From NCBI RefSeq assembly GCF_014467075.1, contig NZ_AP023027.1:953001-1017000 (forward strand): a DNA stretch of 64,000 nucleotides, read 5' to 3'. The notes under the pieces were generated by a model. It did no database searches and was not told the origin of the DNA. It saw only the letters and a program-made list of their open reading frames with translations. Origin of the DNA: Anaerostipes caccae L1-92 (GTDB lineage: Bacteria; Bacillota; Clostridia; Lachnospirales; Lachnospiraceae). The number at the start of each line of letters is the position of its first letter. The stretch's first letter is position 1. Below are positions 7,428 through 15,556 of this stretch, piece after piece. The position numbers and the translations under genes were made by a program.

Positions 7428-7919
7428 ATGGCAAAAAAAGAGCCGAAGACCAATGCGATGAGGATTTTGGAGAAAGAAAAAATCAGGTTTGAGATCCACC
7501 GCTATGAATGTGAAGAATTTACTGACGGAGTGGCTATTGCGGATATGCTTGGACAGCCCTATGATAAGGTGTTTAAAACGCTGGTCACGGAGGGAAAGAG
7601 CAGCCAGTATTTTGTGTTTGTCATTCCGATTGCCGAGGAGCTGGATTTGAAAAAGGCAGCCAAAGCCGTGGGCGAAAAATCAGTGGAAATGATTCATGTA
7701 AAGGATATAAACAAAGTCACAGGCTACATAAGAGGCGGCTGCACCGCTATAGGAATGAAAAAGGACTACCGCACTGTGGTGGATGAGAGTGTGAAGAATC
7801 TGGAGACACTCATCGTCAGCGGCGGAAAGCGGGGAACACAGGTGGAACTTAATCCCGCGGATTATTTGAGAGCCTGTAAGGGAAGCACGGCGGATCTGGT
7901 AAAAGATAAGAGAGGATAA
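7428..7919 (+). CDS. ybaK: Cys-tRNA(Pro)/Cys-tRNA(Cys) deacylase, YbaK/EbsC family
   Basis: 163 residues forming a single YbaK/aminoacyl-tRNA deacylase domain. Family-typical pieces are visible: KTNAMRILEKEKI at the start, VFKTLVTEG with the conserved Lys, GYIRGGCTAIG in the second half, and VSGGKRGTQVELNPADYL at the C-terminus. YbaK proteins hydrolyse Cys wrongly attached to tRNA-Pro, in trans to prolyl-tRNA synthetase. ATG 7428 follows GGGAGGAAGG; the in-frame ATG 7410 lies upstream of that site. It is the first gene of a tight operon with carbonic anhydrase (4 nt gap). Confidence 0.92.
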   Translation: MAKKEPKTNAMRILEKEKIRFEIHRYECEEFTDGVAIADMLGQPYDKVFKTLVTEGKSSQYFVFVIPIAEELDLKKAAKAVGEKSVEMIHVKDINKVTGYIRGGCTAIGMKKDYRTVVDESVKNLETLIVSGGKRGTQVELNPADYLRACKGSTADLVKDKRG

Positions 7920-7923
7920 AAAA

Positions 7924-8481
7924 ATGATTGAAGATATTTTGGAATATAACAAGGTGTTTGTGAAAAATAAAATGTATGAACAGTACAAGACAAGCAAATA
8001 TCCGGACAAGAAGATTGCGATCTTAACCTGTATGGATACCAGGCTTACGGAACTGCTTCCGGCAGCCCTTGGCTTAAAAAACGGGGACGTAAAAATCATT
8101 AAAAATGCGGGAGGAGTTACCAGTCATCTGTTTGGAAGTGTGGTGAGAAGTCTTTTGATCGCAATATATGAACTTGGCATTGAAGAGATCATGGTCATCG
8201 GTCATACGGACTGCGGTGTCGGCCACATGGACAGCGACAGCATGATCCGGCACATGATCGACCGGGGGATAGAAGAAGACAAGATTAATTTCATCCGGCA
8301 CTGTGGGATTGACTTTGATTCCTGGCTGGCAGGATTTGACTGTGTCTCTGACTCTGTCAATGAAACTGTGGAACTTTTAAGCACCCATCCGCTGATTCCG
8401 GATGACATTAAGATATTCGGGTATGTGATGAATACGGATACCGGAGAGCTTATGACAACGGAAGAATTCAAAGGAGAATAA
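7924..8481 (+). CDS. Beta-class carbonic anhydrase
   Basis: 185 residues. All zinc ligands and the catalytic dyad of beta-carbonic anhydrases are visible: C36-x-D38-x-R40 in LTCMDTRL and H94-x-x-C97 in GHTDCG. It interconverts CO2 and bicarbonate in the cytoplasm, supplying bicarbonate for carboxylations. The sequence fits the shorter, YvdA-like group rather than the longer plant-type proteins. It lies between ybaK and fluC with 4- and 3-nt gaps. Confidence 0.95.
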   Translation: MIEDILEYNKVFVKNKMYEQYKTSKYPDKKIAILTCMDTRLTELLPAALGLKNGDVKIIKNAGGVTSHLFGSVVRSLLIAIYELGIEEIMVIGHTDCGVGHMDSDSMIRHMIDRGIEEDKINFIRHCGIDFDSWLAGFDCVSDSVNETVELLSTHPLIPDDIKIFGYVMNTDTGELMTTEEFKGE

Positions 8482-8484
8482 TAC

Positions 8485-8850
8485 ATGATTCAGTGTGTAT
8501 TTGTAGGGATGGGAGGATTTCTCGGCGCAGTCTTCCGCTATCTTCTCGGGCTGATCCCGGTTTCAGCGCAGTTAAGAATTCCAGTGATCACTTTGGGGAT
8601 CAATGTGCTGGGAGCCTTTGTGATCGGCATGATCGCCGGGTGGACCGGCAGGATACCGGCCCAAAATCCTAATCTGATCCTGTTTTTAAAGACGGGATTA
8701 TGCGGAGGATTTACTACATTTTCTACGTTTGCTCTTGAGACAGGGACCCTTGTCTCAGAGGGAAGAGTGAGTGAAGGTATCTTATATGTGGTGCTGAGTG
8801 TGCTGTTTTCCGTCCTTGCAGTTTTTGCCGGACGGGCCGTAACAGGATGA
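8485..8850 (+). CDS. crcB: Fluoride ion channel FluC/CrcB
   Basis: 121 residues with four membrane helices, the usual length for one Fluc subunit. GGFLGAVFRYLLG in helix 1, GINVLGAFVIG in helix 2 and the channel signature GGFTTFSTFALE in helix 3 are all present. FluC works as an antiparallel dimer; some Firmicutes encode two different subunits side by side, but only one is here, so it should form a homodimer. No fluoride riboswitch is recognisable; the gene sits inside the ybaK-carbonic anhydrase operon, so constitutive expression is likely. Confidence 0.93.
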   Translation: MIQCVFVGMGGFLGAVFRYLLGLIPVSAQLRIPVITLGINVLGAFVIGMIAGWTGRIPAQNPNLILFLKTGLCGGFTTFSTFALETGTLVSEGRVSEGILYVVLSVLFSVLAVFAGRAVTG

Positions 8851-8892
8851 GAACCTAAAATTTGCGTATACTATCCCAAAGGAGGGATGGTT

Positions 8893-9276
8893 ATGTCCAG
8901 AAATAAAAAGTTTATTCTTGGAGGCATTCTGTTTACGGCTGTGGTGGGCAGCCTTTGGCATTTTATCTATGACTGGATTGGAAGACCGGACTTTTTCTGG
9001 TGGCTGTTTCCGGTCAGTGAGAAGGTAGAAGAGCATTATAAGCTTTTGATTTATCCGAATCTGATATACGGCATTCTGATGTTTCGGTTTATGTACAGGC
9101 ATATCAGATATTACTGGCTCCGCCTGGCCGTGGGGACCGGGTTGGGCTGCGTGGCTATCAGAGGATTGTTTGACGCATATACCGCCGTGTTAAAGAAAGA
9201 TATGCTGATTATGGATTTATTCATATTTGCCGTCAGTGTATTGATTTCTTATACATTCTTCTTAAAAAGGAGTTAA
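8893..9276 (+). CDS. DUF6512-like integral membrane protein
   Basis: 127 residues with four hydrophobic helices and an aromatic-rich segment (WHFIYDWIGRPDFFWWLFPV) that resembles DUF6512 membrane proteins of gut Firmicutes; function unknown. ATG 8893 is preferred because GGAGGG (8881-8886) directly abuts ATG 8887 but is 6 nt from 8893. It follows fluC by about 40 nt and probably belongs to the same transcription unit. Confidence 0.75.
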   Translation: MSRNKKFILGGILFTAVVGSLWHFIYDWIGRPDFFWWLFPVSEKVEEHYKLLIYPNLIYGILMFRFMYRHIRYYWLRLAVGTGLGCVAIRGLFDAYTAVLKKDMLIMDLFIFAVSVLISYTFFLKRS

Positions 9277-9291
9277 AGGAGGTGCCTGCTT

Positions 9292-9495
9292 ATGAAACTG
9301 TATTATTGTGACCTGAAGCAGGGAACAGAGACATTCATTGCCGAAGCGCAAGGAGATAAAGAAATATGGAACGCCATGGAACGCTGGCTGACGGAACATG
9401 GTTTTGGGCTGATTTATGTGATTCATCACATTGAAAAACAAAAGATTTATTACGAATTTGGAAAGGAACACTGCTTTTTTGTGGTTGTGACATAA
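9292..9495 (+). CDS. Hypothetical small protein (67 aa)
   Basis: 67 residues, no membrane helix (MKLYYCDLKQGTETFIAEAQ ...). No family recognised. Real-gene evidence is a strong RBS, AAGGAGGT, ending 8 nt before ATG 9292, and its tight placement between the DUF6512-like gene and the DUF4250 gene. Confidence 0.6.
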   Translation: MKLYYCDLKQGTETFIAEAQGDKEIWNAMERWLTEHGFGLIYVIHHIEKQKIYYEFGKEHCFFVVVT

Positions 9496-9511
9496 GTGAG
9501 GAGGAAAAGAA

Positions 9512-9685
9512 ATGCTGCCGAATGATCCGGTGATACTGTTAAGCTACATCAATACACAGCTGAGGGACTATTATGACAGTTTCGAGGAACTGTGCAAGAG
9601 TCTGTGTGTGGACTCAGGAGAGATCAGCACAAAACTTTCGGGTATCGGTTATGAATATCATCCTGAGACAAATCAATTCAGATAA
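9512..9685 (+). CDS. DUF4250 domain protein
   Basis: 57 residues beginning MLPNDPVILLSYINTQLRDY and ending IGYEYHPETNQF, which matches DUF4250 along its whole length. These small soluble proteins are common in Clostridia and have no assigned function. GAGGAGG lies 8-10 nt before ATG 9512. It is the last gene of the run that starts with ybaK; the second CRISPR-like leader begins some 30 nt after its stop. Confidence 0.85.
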   Translation: MLPNDPVILLSYINTQLRDYYDSFEELCKSLCVDSGEISTKLSGIGYEYHPETNQFR

Positions 9686-9717
9686 TGGAGAATAAGGGCT
9701 GCCGGATGGCGGCTTTT

Positions 9718-9897
9718 ATTGGTTTTCCCAACCTCAAAAAGAGACGAAATGCCGGGAGACCGCTTAAAATGGCGGTTGGAAGCCGATTTGAAAGAAAATG
9801 CCGGAAAAACAGAAACGGTTGGGAAAAATTCAGAGAAACGTTGAATTTATCAGGGAAAATGACTATAATGGATATAAGGAATGGCGGAAATACGTTG
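9718..9897 (+). promoter_or_regulatory. Leader with promoter of CRISPR-like unit 2
   Basis: Counterpart of 148-325. It has TTTTCCCAACC near 9723 and GGTTGGGAAA near 9818, an ACCGC/GCGGT hairpin, and the promoter TTGAAT (9841-9846), 17-nt spacer, TATAAT (9864-9869). The last ~60 nt before the repeat (ATGGCGGAAATACGTTG and flanks) are almost identical in both leaders, the strongest conservation being next to the first repeat, as in CRISPR leaders. Confidence 0.7.
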
Positions 9898-10059
9898 GAT
9901 AAATAAAAACAAGAGTTGTATTGAAATATGGAAGACTTACAAAATAAAAGATTTGATAACATGATAAATAAAAACAAGAGTTGTATTGAAATTCCGCCTT
10001 AATGTTGCTATAGATAACCTCTGTATTTCGATTAATAAAAACAAGAGTTGTACTAGACC
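9898..10059 (+). CRISPR. CRISPR-like mini-array 2: three 30-bp repeats, two spacers, no cas genes
   Basis: Repeats at 9898-9927, 9963-9992 and 10030-10059. The first two are identical; they share ACAAGAGTTGTATTGAAAT with unit 1 and differ from it only in the AT-rich 5' part. The third is degenerate at its 3' end (TTGTACTAGACC). Spacers are 9928-9962 (35 nt) and 9993-10029 (37 nt), unlike each other and unlike the spacers of unit 1. The gene-free stretch 9686-10166 is filled by the leader, this array and a terminator. Confidence 0.72.
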
Positions 10060-10088
10060 TTTATTTACAACAAATACAAATCATGAAA

Positions 10089-10129
10089 AGGCATTGAGCT
10101 TCTTTAATTTCACAAGAAACTCAATGCCT
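10089..10129. terminator. Terminator hairpin downstream of the VOC gene
   Basis: AGGCATTGAG (10089-10098) pairs with CTCAATGCCT (10120-10129), with the stem extended by CTTCTT/AAGAAA. On the minus strand it is followed by TTTTC, so it probably ends the VOC gene; on the plus strand it also closes the CRISPR-like unit. Confidence 0.6.
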
Positions 10130-10166
10130 AAATTTTTACTTTTTTATATCCGTCGATTCAAATCAT

Positions 10167-10622
10167 TTATAAAAACTGCTCAACAAACCCAACCGGAAGC
10201 ATCGTTCGCTCTGCAGTTTCTTCTGCTGAGAGCCCCTGTGACAAGAAACGTTTTGCAACGCTCTCCATGCTCTCTGCTGTCTCTACGATATATTTGTCAT
10301 AATCGTAAAACCGCATAACACGCTGGCCCCATGGATATTCTTTGATGCCATGGAGAAATTCAATCCCTTCCAGAGCTTTCAGCTTATCTTCCCAGGCGTC
10401 CAAGTCTTCCACTTCAAAATAAAGCTGAAAATTATCAGGTTTCTCCTGGGGCTCCAGTTTCACTCCGACCAATTCTTCGTAGTTGGACTGCAGAGACAGG
10501 CCGTTTTGAAAAGAAACATGAACCCCCAGATCCATCTCTACCGTTTGTTCCATTACCTTCTCATAAAAATTTTTGGACCTTTCCATATCAGATACCGAAA
10601 TCAACGTACCGCCGTATATCAT
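10167..10622 (-). CDS. VOC-family (glyoxalase/dioxygenase-like) protein
   Basis: 151 residues. The vicinal-oxygen-chelate fold is suggested by GTLISVSDMERSKNFYEKVM at the start (first beta-alpha unit), LYFEVEDLDAWEDKL in the middle, and RVMRFYDYDKYIVETAES at the end with the conserved Glu. About 35 residues after this core form a helical tail (LSAEETAERTMLPVGFVEQFL) seen in a subset of VOC proteins. Substrate unknown. The AraC-type gene lies 38 nt upstream on the same strand, so the two may be one transcript. Confidence 0.82.
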   Translation of the reverse strand: MIYGGTLISVSDMERSKNFYEKVMEQTVEMDLGVHVSFQNGLSLQSNYEELVGVKLEPQEKPDNFQLYFEVEDLDAWEDKLKALEGIEFLHGIKEYPWGQRVMRFYDYDKYIVETAESMESVAKRFLSQGLSAEETAERTMLPVGFVEQFL

Positions 10623-10660
10623 ATTTTCTGCTCCTTTCTGCTTTGTACCTACATTATAGA

Positions 10661-11494
10661 TCAGAATTTAGCAATCTCGCTGTAAAAATCGGACATCTCA
10701 CGGCGGTATTCCTGTGGAGAAATTCCGCATACAGATTTAAAATCGTGGATAAAGTGAGGCAGATCATAAAATCCGGATAAATTGCAGGCATTGGTGATGC
10801 TGTTTTGAGGATTATGCAGGAGCCGGACTGCCGTATTTATGCGCACCAGGCGGGAAAAAGTCTTCGCGTTCATTCCGATACACCGAGAAAATATCCGGTT
10901 TAAATGCCGCTGGCTGTAATAGACAGTATCCGACAACTCTTTTACAGAGAGACTGCCCATGTTCTGAATAATGTTCTGAACAGAAAAATGCAGTTCGGGG
11001 GACAGAGAAGCTTTTATGTTTGTCAGCAGCAGGCTGTCGATGTTCCTGATCATTTCATATGCACTGCGGGCTTTTTCGATGCTTTCAATGATCCGTTTAT
11101 CTAACCCGAAACTTAGGTCAGAAGGAGAGAAAGCACGATCAGAAAGCTCCTTTTGCGGAACACCTGTAAATGCGTATAAACCGGCCGGCTGGAACTCAAT
11201 AATAAATAACATTTCTGCCTGATTTGCCTGCTCACCGACGCTACAGGCCGCCGTGGCCGGACCAAACAAGCGGCTGCTCATTCCGGTTTCATTACAGGAA
11301 CATACCAGAGTTGCGCACCCGTGGGGGATGACGGTGTAATGATTTGAGATCATGTCACTGCCGGGGAAGGTGACAGTGTAATTAGAAATCCAATCCCGCA
11401 GTGCCGGATGAGGAAGGAGATACATATAATCCTCTCCTTTTTCCAGAACACGATGGGGTTCGCGGTAAAATCTCAGGTCATCTTTCGTGATCAT
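10661..11494 (-). CDS. AraC-family transcriptional regulator
   Basis: 277 residues. The C-terminal ~100 residues hold two helix-turn-helix motifs of the AraC type (LSVKELSDTVYYSQRHLNRIF and NACNLSGFYDLPHFIHDFKSV, then GISPQEYRR). The N-terminal ~150 residues resemble the DUF6597 sensor domain (LLPHPALRDWISNYTVTF; IPHGCATLVCSC). The ligand is unknown. It is upstream of the VOC gene and diverges from the ABC/FtsX exporter genes, either of which could be its target. Confidence 0.88.
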   Translation of the reverse strand: MITKDDLRFYREPHRVLEKGEDYMYLLPHPALRDWISNYTVTFPGSDMISNHYTVIPHGCATLVCSCNETGMSSRLFGPATAACSVGEQANQAEMLFIIEFQPAGLYAFTGVPQKELSDRAFSPSDLSFGLDKRIIESIEKARSAYEMIRNIDSLLLTNIKASLSPELHFSVQNIIQNMGSLSVKELSDTVYYSQRHLNRIFSRCIGMNAKTFSRLVRINTAVRLLHNPQNSITNACNLSGFYDLPHFIHDFKSVCGISPQEYRREMSDFYSEIAKF

Positions 11495-11675
11495 AAGCTG
11501 CCAGTCCTTTCAAAATTTATATACCAGACATTCGTTTTATAACCTTATCATAACATATCAAATGATGAAATCTAATGGAAATCATTTTTGTCTGACCGCG
11601 GCAGAGCATATAGGTATTATTTTCTGCGAAAATATGTTAAAATTTATGTATCTCGGATAGCGGAGGGAACTGCAT

Positions 11676-12380
11676 ATGGATGATTTTATTCGGTTGGAAG
11701 AAGTGAGGAAAATATATCAGACGGGACAGGTCGTTACCAAGGCCGTGGATGGGATTAATTTTACCATCAGTGAGGGAGAATTTGTCGTCATCATAGGAGC
11801 CAGCGGCGCCGGAAAGACCACAATTTTGAACATTCTGGGAGGAATGGATACCGTTACTTCCGGTTCTGTTTTTGTAGATGGAAATGATATCGCAAAGTAT
11901 TCAAGAAGACAGCTGACCCAGTACCGGAGAAATGACATCGGATTTGTATTTCAGTTTTACAATCTGGTGCCCAACCTGACGGCGCTGGAAAATGTGGAGC
12001 TGGCCCTTCAGATCAGTAAAAATCCGCTGGATGCGGAACAGATTCTTTCGGATGTGGGGCTTTCTGAGCGCCTCTCTAATTTCCCTGCCCAGCTTTCCGG
12101 AGGAGAACAGCAGAGGGTTTCCATTGCCAGGGCCCTTGCCAAGAATCCAAAGCTTCTGCTCTGCGATGAGCCGACCGGGGCTCTGGACTATAAGACAGGA
12201 AAATCGATTCTAAAACTTTTGCAGGATACTTGCCGTGAGAGAAATAAAACTGTGATTGTCATCACTCACAATCTTGCGATCGCCCCGATTGCAGACCGTG
12301 TGATCGAGATCAAGAGCGGAAAAGTACATGATATGCGGATCAATCAGGAGCCTAAATCAGTAGAGACGATAGAATGGTAG
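11676..12380 (+). CDS. ABC transporter ATP-binding protein (MacB/LolD-like)
   Basis: 234 residues, the usual size. Walker [10 protein letters not shown] (about 38-46), Q-loop [15 protein letters not shown], signature [19 protein letters not shown], Walker [14 protein letters not shown]-loop VITHN. The FQFYNL-V--L-A-ENV pattern is that of ATPases paired with FtsX-type permeases of the MacB group, which drive mechanotransmission rather than classical import. It ends directly before the large permease. Confidence 0.95.
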   Translation: MDDFIRLEEVRKIYQTGQVVTKAVDGINFTISEGEFVVIIGASGAGKTTILNILGGMDTVTSGSVFVDGNDIAKYSRRQLTQYRRNDIGFVFQFYNLVPNLTALENVELALQISKNPLDAEQILSDVGLSERLSNFPAQLSGGEQQRVSIARALAKNPKLLLCDEPTGALDYKTGKSILKLLQDTCRERNKTVIVITHNLAIAPIADRVIEIKSGKVHDMRINQEPKSVETIEW

Positions 12381-12389
12381 GTGGACCAT

Positions 12390-15300
12390 ATGAAGAAAGC
12401 GCTTCATAAAGACAATTTCATGATGGTCCGAAAGACACTGCCGAGATTTTTGTCGATCTTTTTTATTGTTGCATTGGGAGTAGCGTTTTTTTCCGGAGTC
12501 CGGGTTACAGAACCCGATATGAAGTTAACCGCAGATGCCCAGTTTGACGAGAGCAGGCTTATGGATTTAAGAGTCCTTGGCACCATGGGTATCACAGAGA
12601 AAGATGTAAAGGCGGTCAGAGAAATTTCCGGGATTTCCGTGGCGGAACCAAGCTACTCTGTGGACACGATCTGTAAATTGAATGACACAGAAAAAGTCTT
12701 AAAAGTCATGGCGGCGACCGACCGGCTCAACCAGATCAAAGTCACAGAGGGCAGGATGCCGAAGACGAACGGAGAGTGCCTGGTGGATTCTTATCTGATG
12801 GACCATTCGGATATCAAAGTCGGCGATACGATTACAGTGTCTTCGGGAACGGATGATGACATTGGGGAGACATTAAAAGAATCCTCACTGAAAGTAGTCG
12901 GAGTGGGAAGTTCCTCCTATTATCTTTCCAGAGACAGGGGAACGGCAACTATAGGAAATGGGCAGATCAGCGGTTTTGCTGTGGTGCCGAAAGAAAATTT
13001 TAAATTGGATGTCTGCACGGATTTGTATATCACTGTGAAAGGGGCGGCAGGGAAGACTGCATATACGGACGACTATGATGATATCGTAGAAAAAGCAGAA
13101 AAAAAGATTAAGAATATTTCCGACAGCCGCTGTGAGATTAGACAAAGAGAAATAAAGGACGAGGCTGAAAAGGAAGTAAAAAAGGCTGAGAATCAATATA
13201 AAAAAGAAAAGAAAAAAGCGGATAAGAAACTCGCAGAAGCAGAGCAGAAACTCAAAGATGCCAAAAAGGAAATAAACGCCGGACAAAAAGAGATTGCTTC
13301 CCGGAAACATAAGATATCCCAGGGCGGGAAAGAGATACAAAAGGGATGGCAGAGTTACAGAGACGGCAGGAAGCAGCTTTCTAAGGCAGAGAAAGATATT
13401 AAAAGCAATGAGAAAAAGCTTGTGAAAGCAGAAAAGGAACTTGCCAAAGCGAAAGAACAGTTAAAACAGCAGATACAGCAGGCAGAAGCTATGGGACAGA
13501 TTCCTCCACAGATGCAGCAGAAATTTGAACAGGCAGAGAAGGAACTTTTAAGACAGGAGGCAGTTTTGAAAGCCTCTAAAAAGGAGCTGGCCAAAGGGAA
13601 AAAGGAACTTCAGGCAAGCAAACGAAAGTTAAATAGTTCTGCCTCTCTGCTGAGGAAGAAGGAAAAAGAACTTAAGAACGGAGAACTTAAAATTTACGAG
13701 GCTGAGAAAAAGCTTTCAGATGCCCGAAAGGAGCTCAAAAAGGGAGAAAAAGAATATAGATCTTCTAAGAAGAAGGCGGACCGCAAGTTTGCCAAGGCAA
13801 AGAAGAAGATCGATGATGCCCGGAAAGAGATAGATGATATAAAGATGCCCAAATGGTATGTGCTGGACCGGAACAAGATTCAGTCTTACGTGGAATACGG
13901 AGGGGACACCGAAAGAATCGGGGCGATCGGAGAAGTATTTCCGGTGATTTTCTTCCTGGTAGCCGCACTGGTGAGTCTGACGACCATGACCAGGATGGTG
14001 GAGGAGCAGAGAACCCAGATCGGAATTTTAAAGGCTTTGGGGTACACAGGCTTCGATGTGGCAAAGAAGTATGGACTGTACGCCCTGCTCGCCACAGCAG
14101 GGGGAAGTATCATTGGTGTGCTTGTGGGAGAGACAATCCTTCCCAAGATCATCATCGAGGCGTATTCTATGATGTATACGGGAATCGGTCCGGTAAAACA
14201 TCCGTTTGAGACCAGGTTTGCACTGACAGCCTCCGCGGCCTCTGTGTGTATCACGCTTGGAGCCACCATGTTTGCCTGTTATAAAGAACTGAGGGAAAAA
14301 CCGGCGCAGCTGATGCGCCCTGAGGCACCGAAGGAGGGCAAACGGATCCTGCTTGAGCGGATCGGAATTCTGTGGAGGCATTTAAACTTTACGTGGAAGT
14401 CCACCCTGAGAAACCTGTTCCGGTATAAAAAGCGGTTTTTTATGACCATATTCGGAATCGGCGGGTGTATGGCGCTGCTGCTCGTCGGTTTTGGGTTGAA
14501 AGATTCTATTTTTGCCATATCAAAAAATCAGTATCAAAACATTATGACTTATGATGCATCGGTCACACTAGAAGACGATCTGTCTGCAAAAAAGGAGCAG
14601 GAAATTGCATCTTGGATACAAAAACAGCATACAATACCAAGCAGCACCAAAATCCGCAGCGTCTCAGTAGATTTGGAGTTTGATGGGGACAGCAAGTCGG
14701 CTTCTCTGTTTGTTCCGGAAGATGCCAAAGGACTTTCATCTTATATCCGGTTTAAGGACCGGATATCCGGGGAGAAATACCGGCTCTCTGACAACGGCAT
14801 TATTCTCACGGAAAAAGTGTGCAGCCTGCTGGGCATCAAAATCGGAGATACTGTCATCATCAAAGAAGGAGAGACAAAGACTGTCCGGGCGAAAGTGGAG
14901 CATATTACAGAAAATTATATGCATCACAATATCTATATGTCCAAAGATCTATACCAAAAGCTTTATGGAGAGGAGCCGGAGTACAATCAAATTCTTTTAA
15001 AAGACAAAGACAGATCCGAAAAAACAGAGACAGATCTTGGAAAAGGTCTGCTGAAGCAGGAGGGGGTGGCATCTGTTTCCTTTATCTCTGATTTTGAGAA
15101 AGAGATGAACGATATGCTGAACAATCTGAATATTGTTGTGTTTGTCTTAATTGTATCTGCCGGACTCCTGGCTTTTGTAGTATTATATAATCTGAACAAC
15201 ATTAATATCGCTGAGAGGAAGGCGGAACTCGCAACCCTTAAAGTTTTGGGTTTTTATGACCTGGAGACCGCAGCCTATGTTTATCGGGAAAATATCCTGC

Positions 15301-15527
15301 TCACTGTCATAGGCACAGCCGTGGGAGCGGGTTTGGGCATCCTCCTCCACCGATATGTGATTTTAACTGCGGAGGTAGATCTGATCATGTTTGGAAGACA
15401 GATCCTGCCGCCCAGTTATTTATACAGTGTTCTGCTCACCATAGGGTTTGCGGCGCTGATTAATTTCATGATGTTTTTCCAGCTTCGGAAAATCAGCATG
15501 GTGGAATCTTTAAAGAGCACAGAGTGA
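12390..15527 (+). CDS. Large FtsX-type ABC permease with extracytoplasmic coiled coil
   Basis: 1045 residues. An N-terminal membrane helix (FLSIFFIVALGVAFFSGV) is followed by a MacB-like external domain, then ~250 residues (about 233-485) of almost pure Lys/Glu/Ala coiled coil with repeated KEL/AEK units, then the first FtsX core (PVIFFLVAALVSLTTMTRMVEEQRTQIG ...), a second external region, and the second FtsX core near the C-terminus. Such permeases with a MacB-type ATPase export or extract peptides or lipids across the envelope. ATG 12390 follows TAGGTGG; GTG 12381 is too close to that site. Substrate unknown. Confidence 0.92.
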   Translation: MKKALHKDNFMMVRKTLPRFLSIFFIVALGVAFFSGVRVTEPDMKLTADAQFDESRLMDLRVLGTMGITEKDVKAVREISGISVAEPSYSVDTICKLNDTEKVLKVMAATDRLNQIKVTEGRMPKTNGECLVDSYLMDHSDIKVGDTITVSSGTDDDIGETLKESSLKVVGVGSSSYYLSRDRGTATIGNGQISGFAVVPKENFKLDVCTDLYITVKGAAGKTAYTDDYDDIVEKAEKKIKNISDSRCEIRQREIKDEAEKEVKKAENQYKKEKKKADKKLAEAEQKLKDAKKEINAGQKEIASRKHKISQGGKEIQKGWQSYRDGRKQLSKAEKDIKSNEKKLVKAEKELAKAKEQLKQQIQQAEAMGQIPPQMQQKFEQAEKELLRQEAVLKASKKELAKGKKELQASKRKLNSSASLLRKKEKELKNGELKIYEAEKKLSDARKELKKGEKEYRSSKKKADRKFAKAKKKIDDARKEIDDIKMPKWYVLDRNKIQSYVEYGGDTERIGAIGEVFPVIFFLVAALVSLTTMTRMVEEQRTQIGILKALGYTGFDVAKKYGLYALLATAGGSIIGVLVGETILPKIIIEAYSMMYTGIGPVKHPFETRFALTASAASVCITLGATMFACYKELREKPAQLMRPEAPKEGKRILLERIGILWRHLNFTWKSTLRNLFRYKKRFFMTIFGIGGCMALLLVGFGLKDSIFAISKNQYQNIMTYDASVTLEDDLSAKKEQEIASWIQKQHTIPSSTKIRSVSVDLEFDGDSKSASLFVPEDAKGLSSYIRFKDRISGEKYRLSDNGIILTEKVCSLLGIKIGDTVIIKEGETKTVRAKVEHITENYMHHNIYMSKDLYQKLYGEEPEYNQILLKDKDRSEKTETDLGKGLLKQEGVASVSFISDFEKEMNDMLNNLNIVVFVLIVSAGLLAFVVLYNLNNINIAERKAELATLKVLGFYDLETAAYVYRENILLTVIGTAVGAGLGILLHRYVILTAEVDLIMFGRQILPPSYLYSVLLTIGFAALINFMMFFQLRKISMVESLKSTE

Positions 15528-15556
15528 CACCCCAAAGGTAGGAAGGGAGATTGACT

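Noticed and set aside
8440..8484. Fluoride riboswitch before the fluC gene
   Set aside because: Only 3 nt separate the genes and no crcB-motif RNA pattern is visible upstream of the operon either.
9678..9977. Minus-strand frame across the second leader and repeats
   Set aside because: Same artefact: translation of the leader and repeat on the wrong strand.
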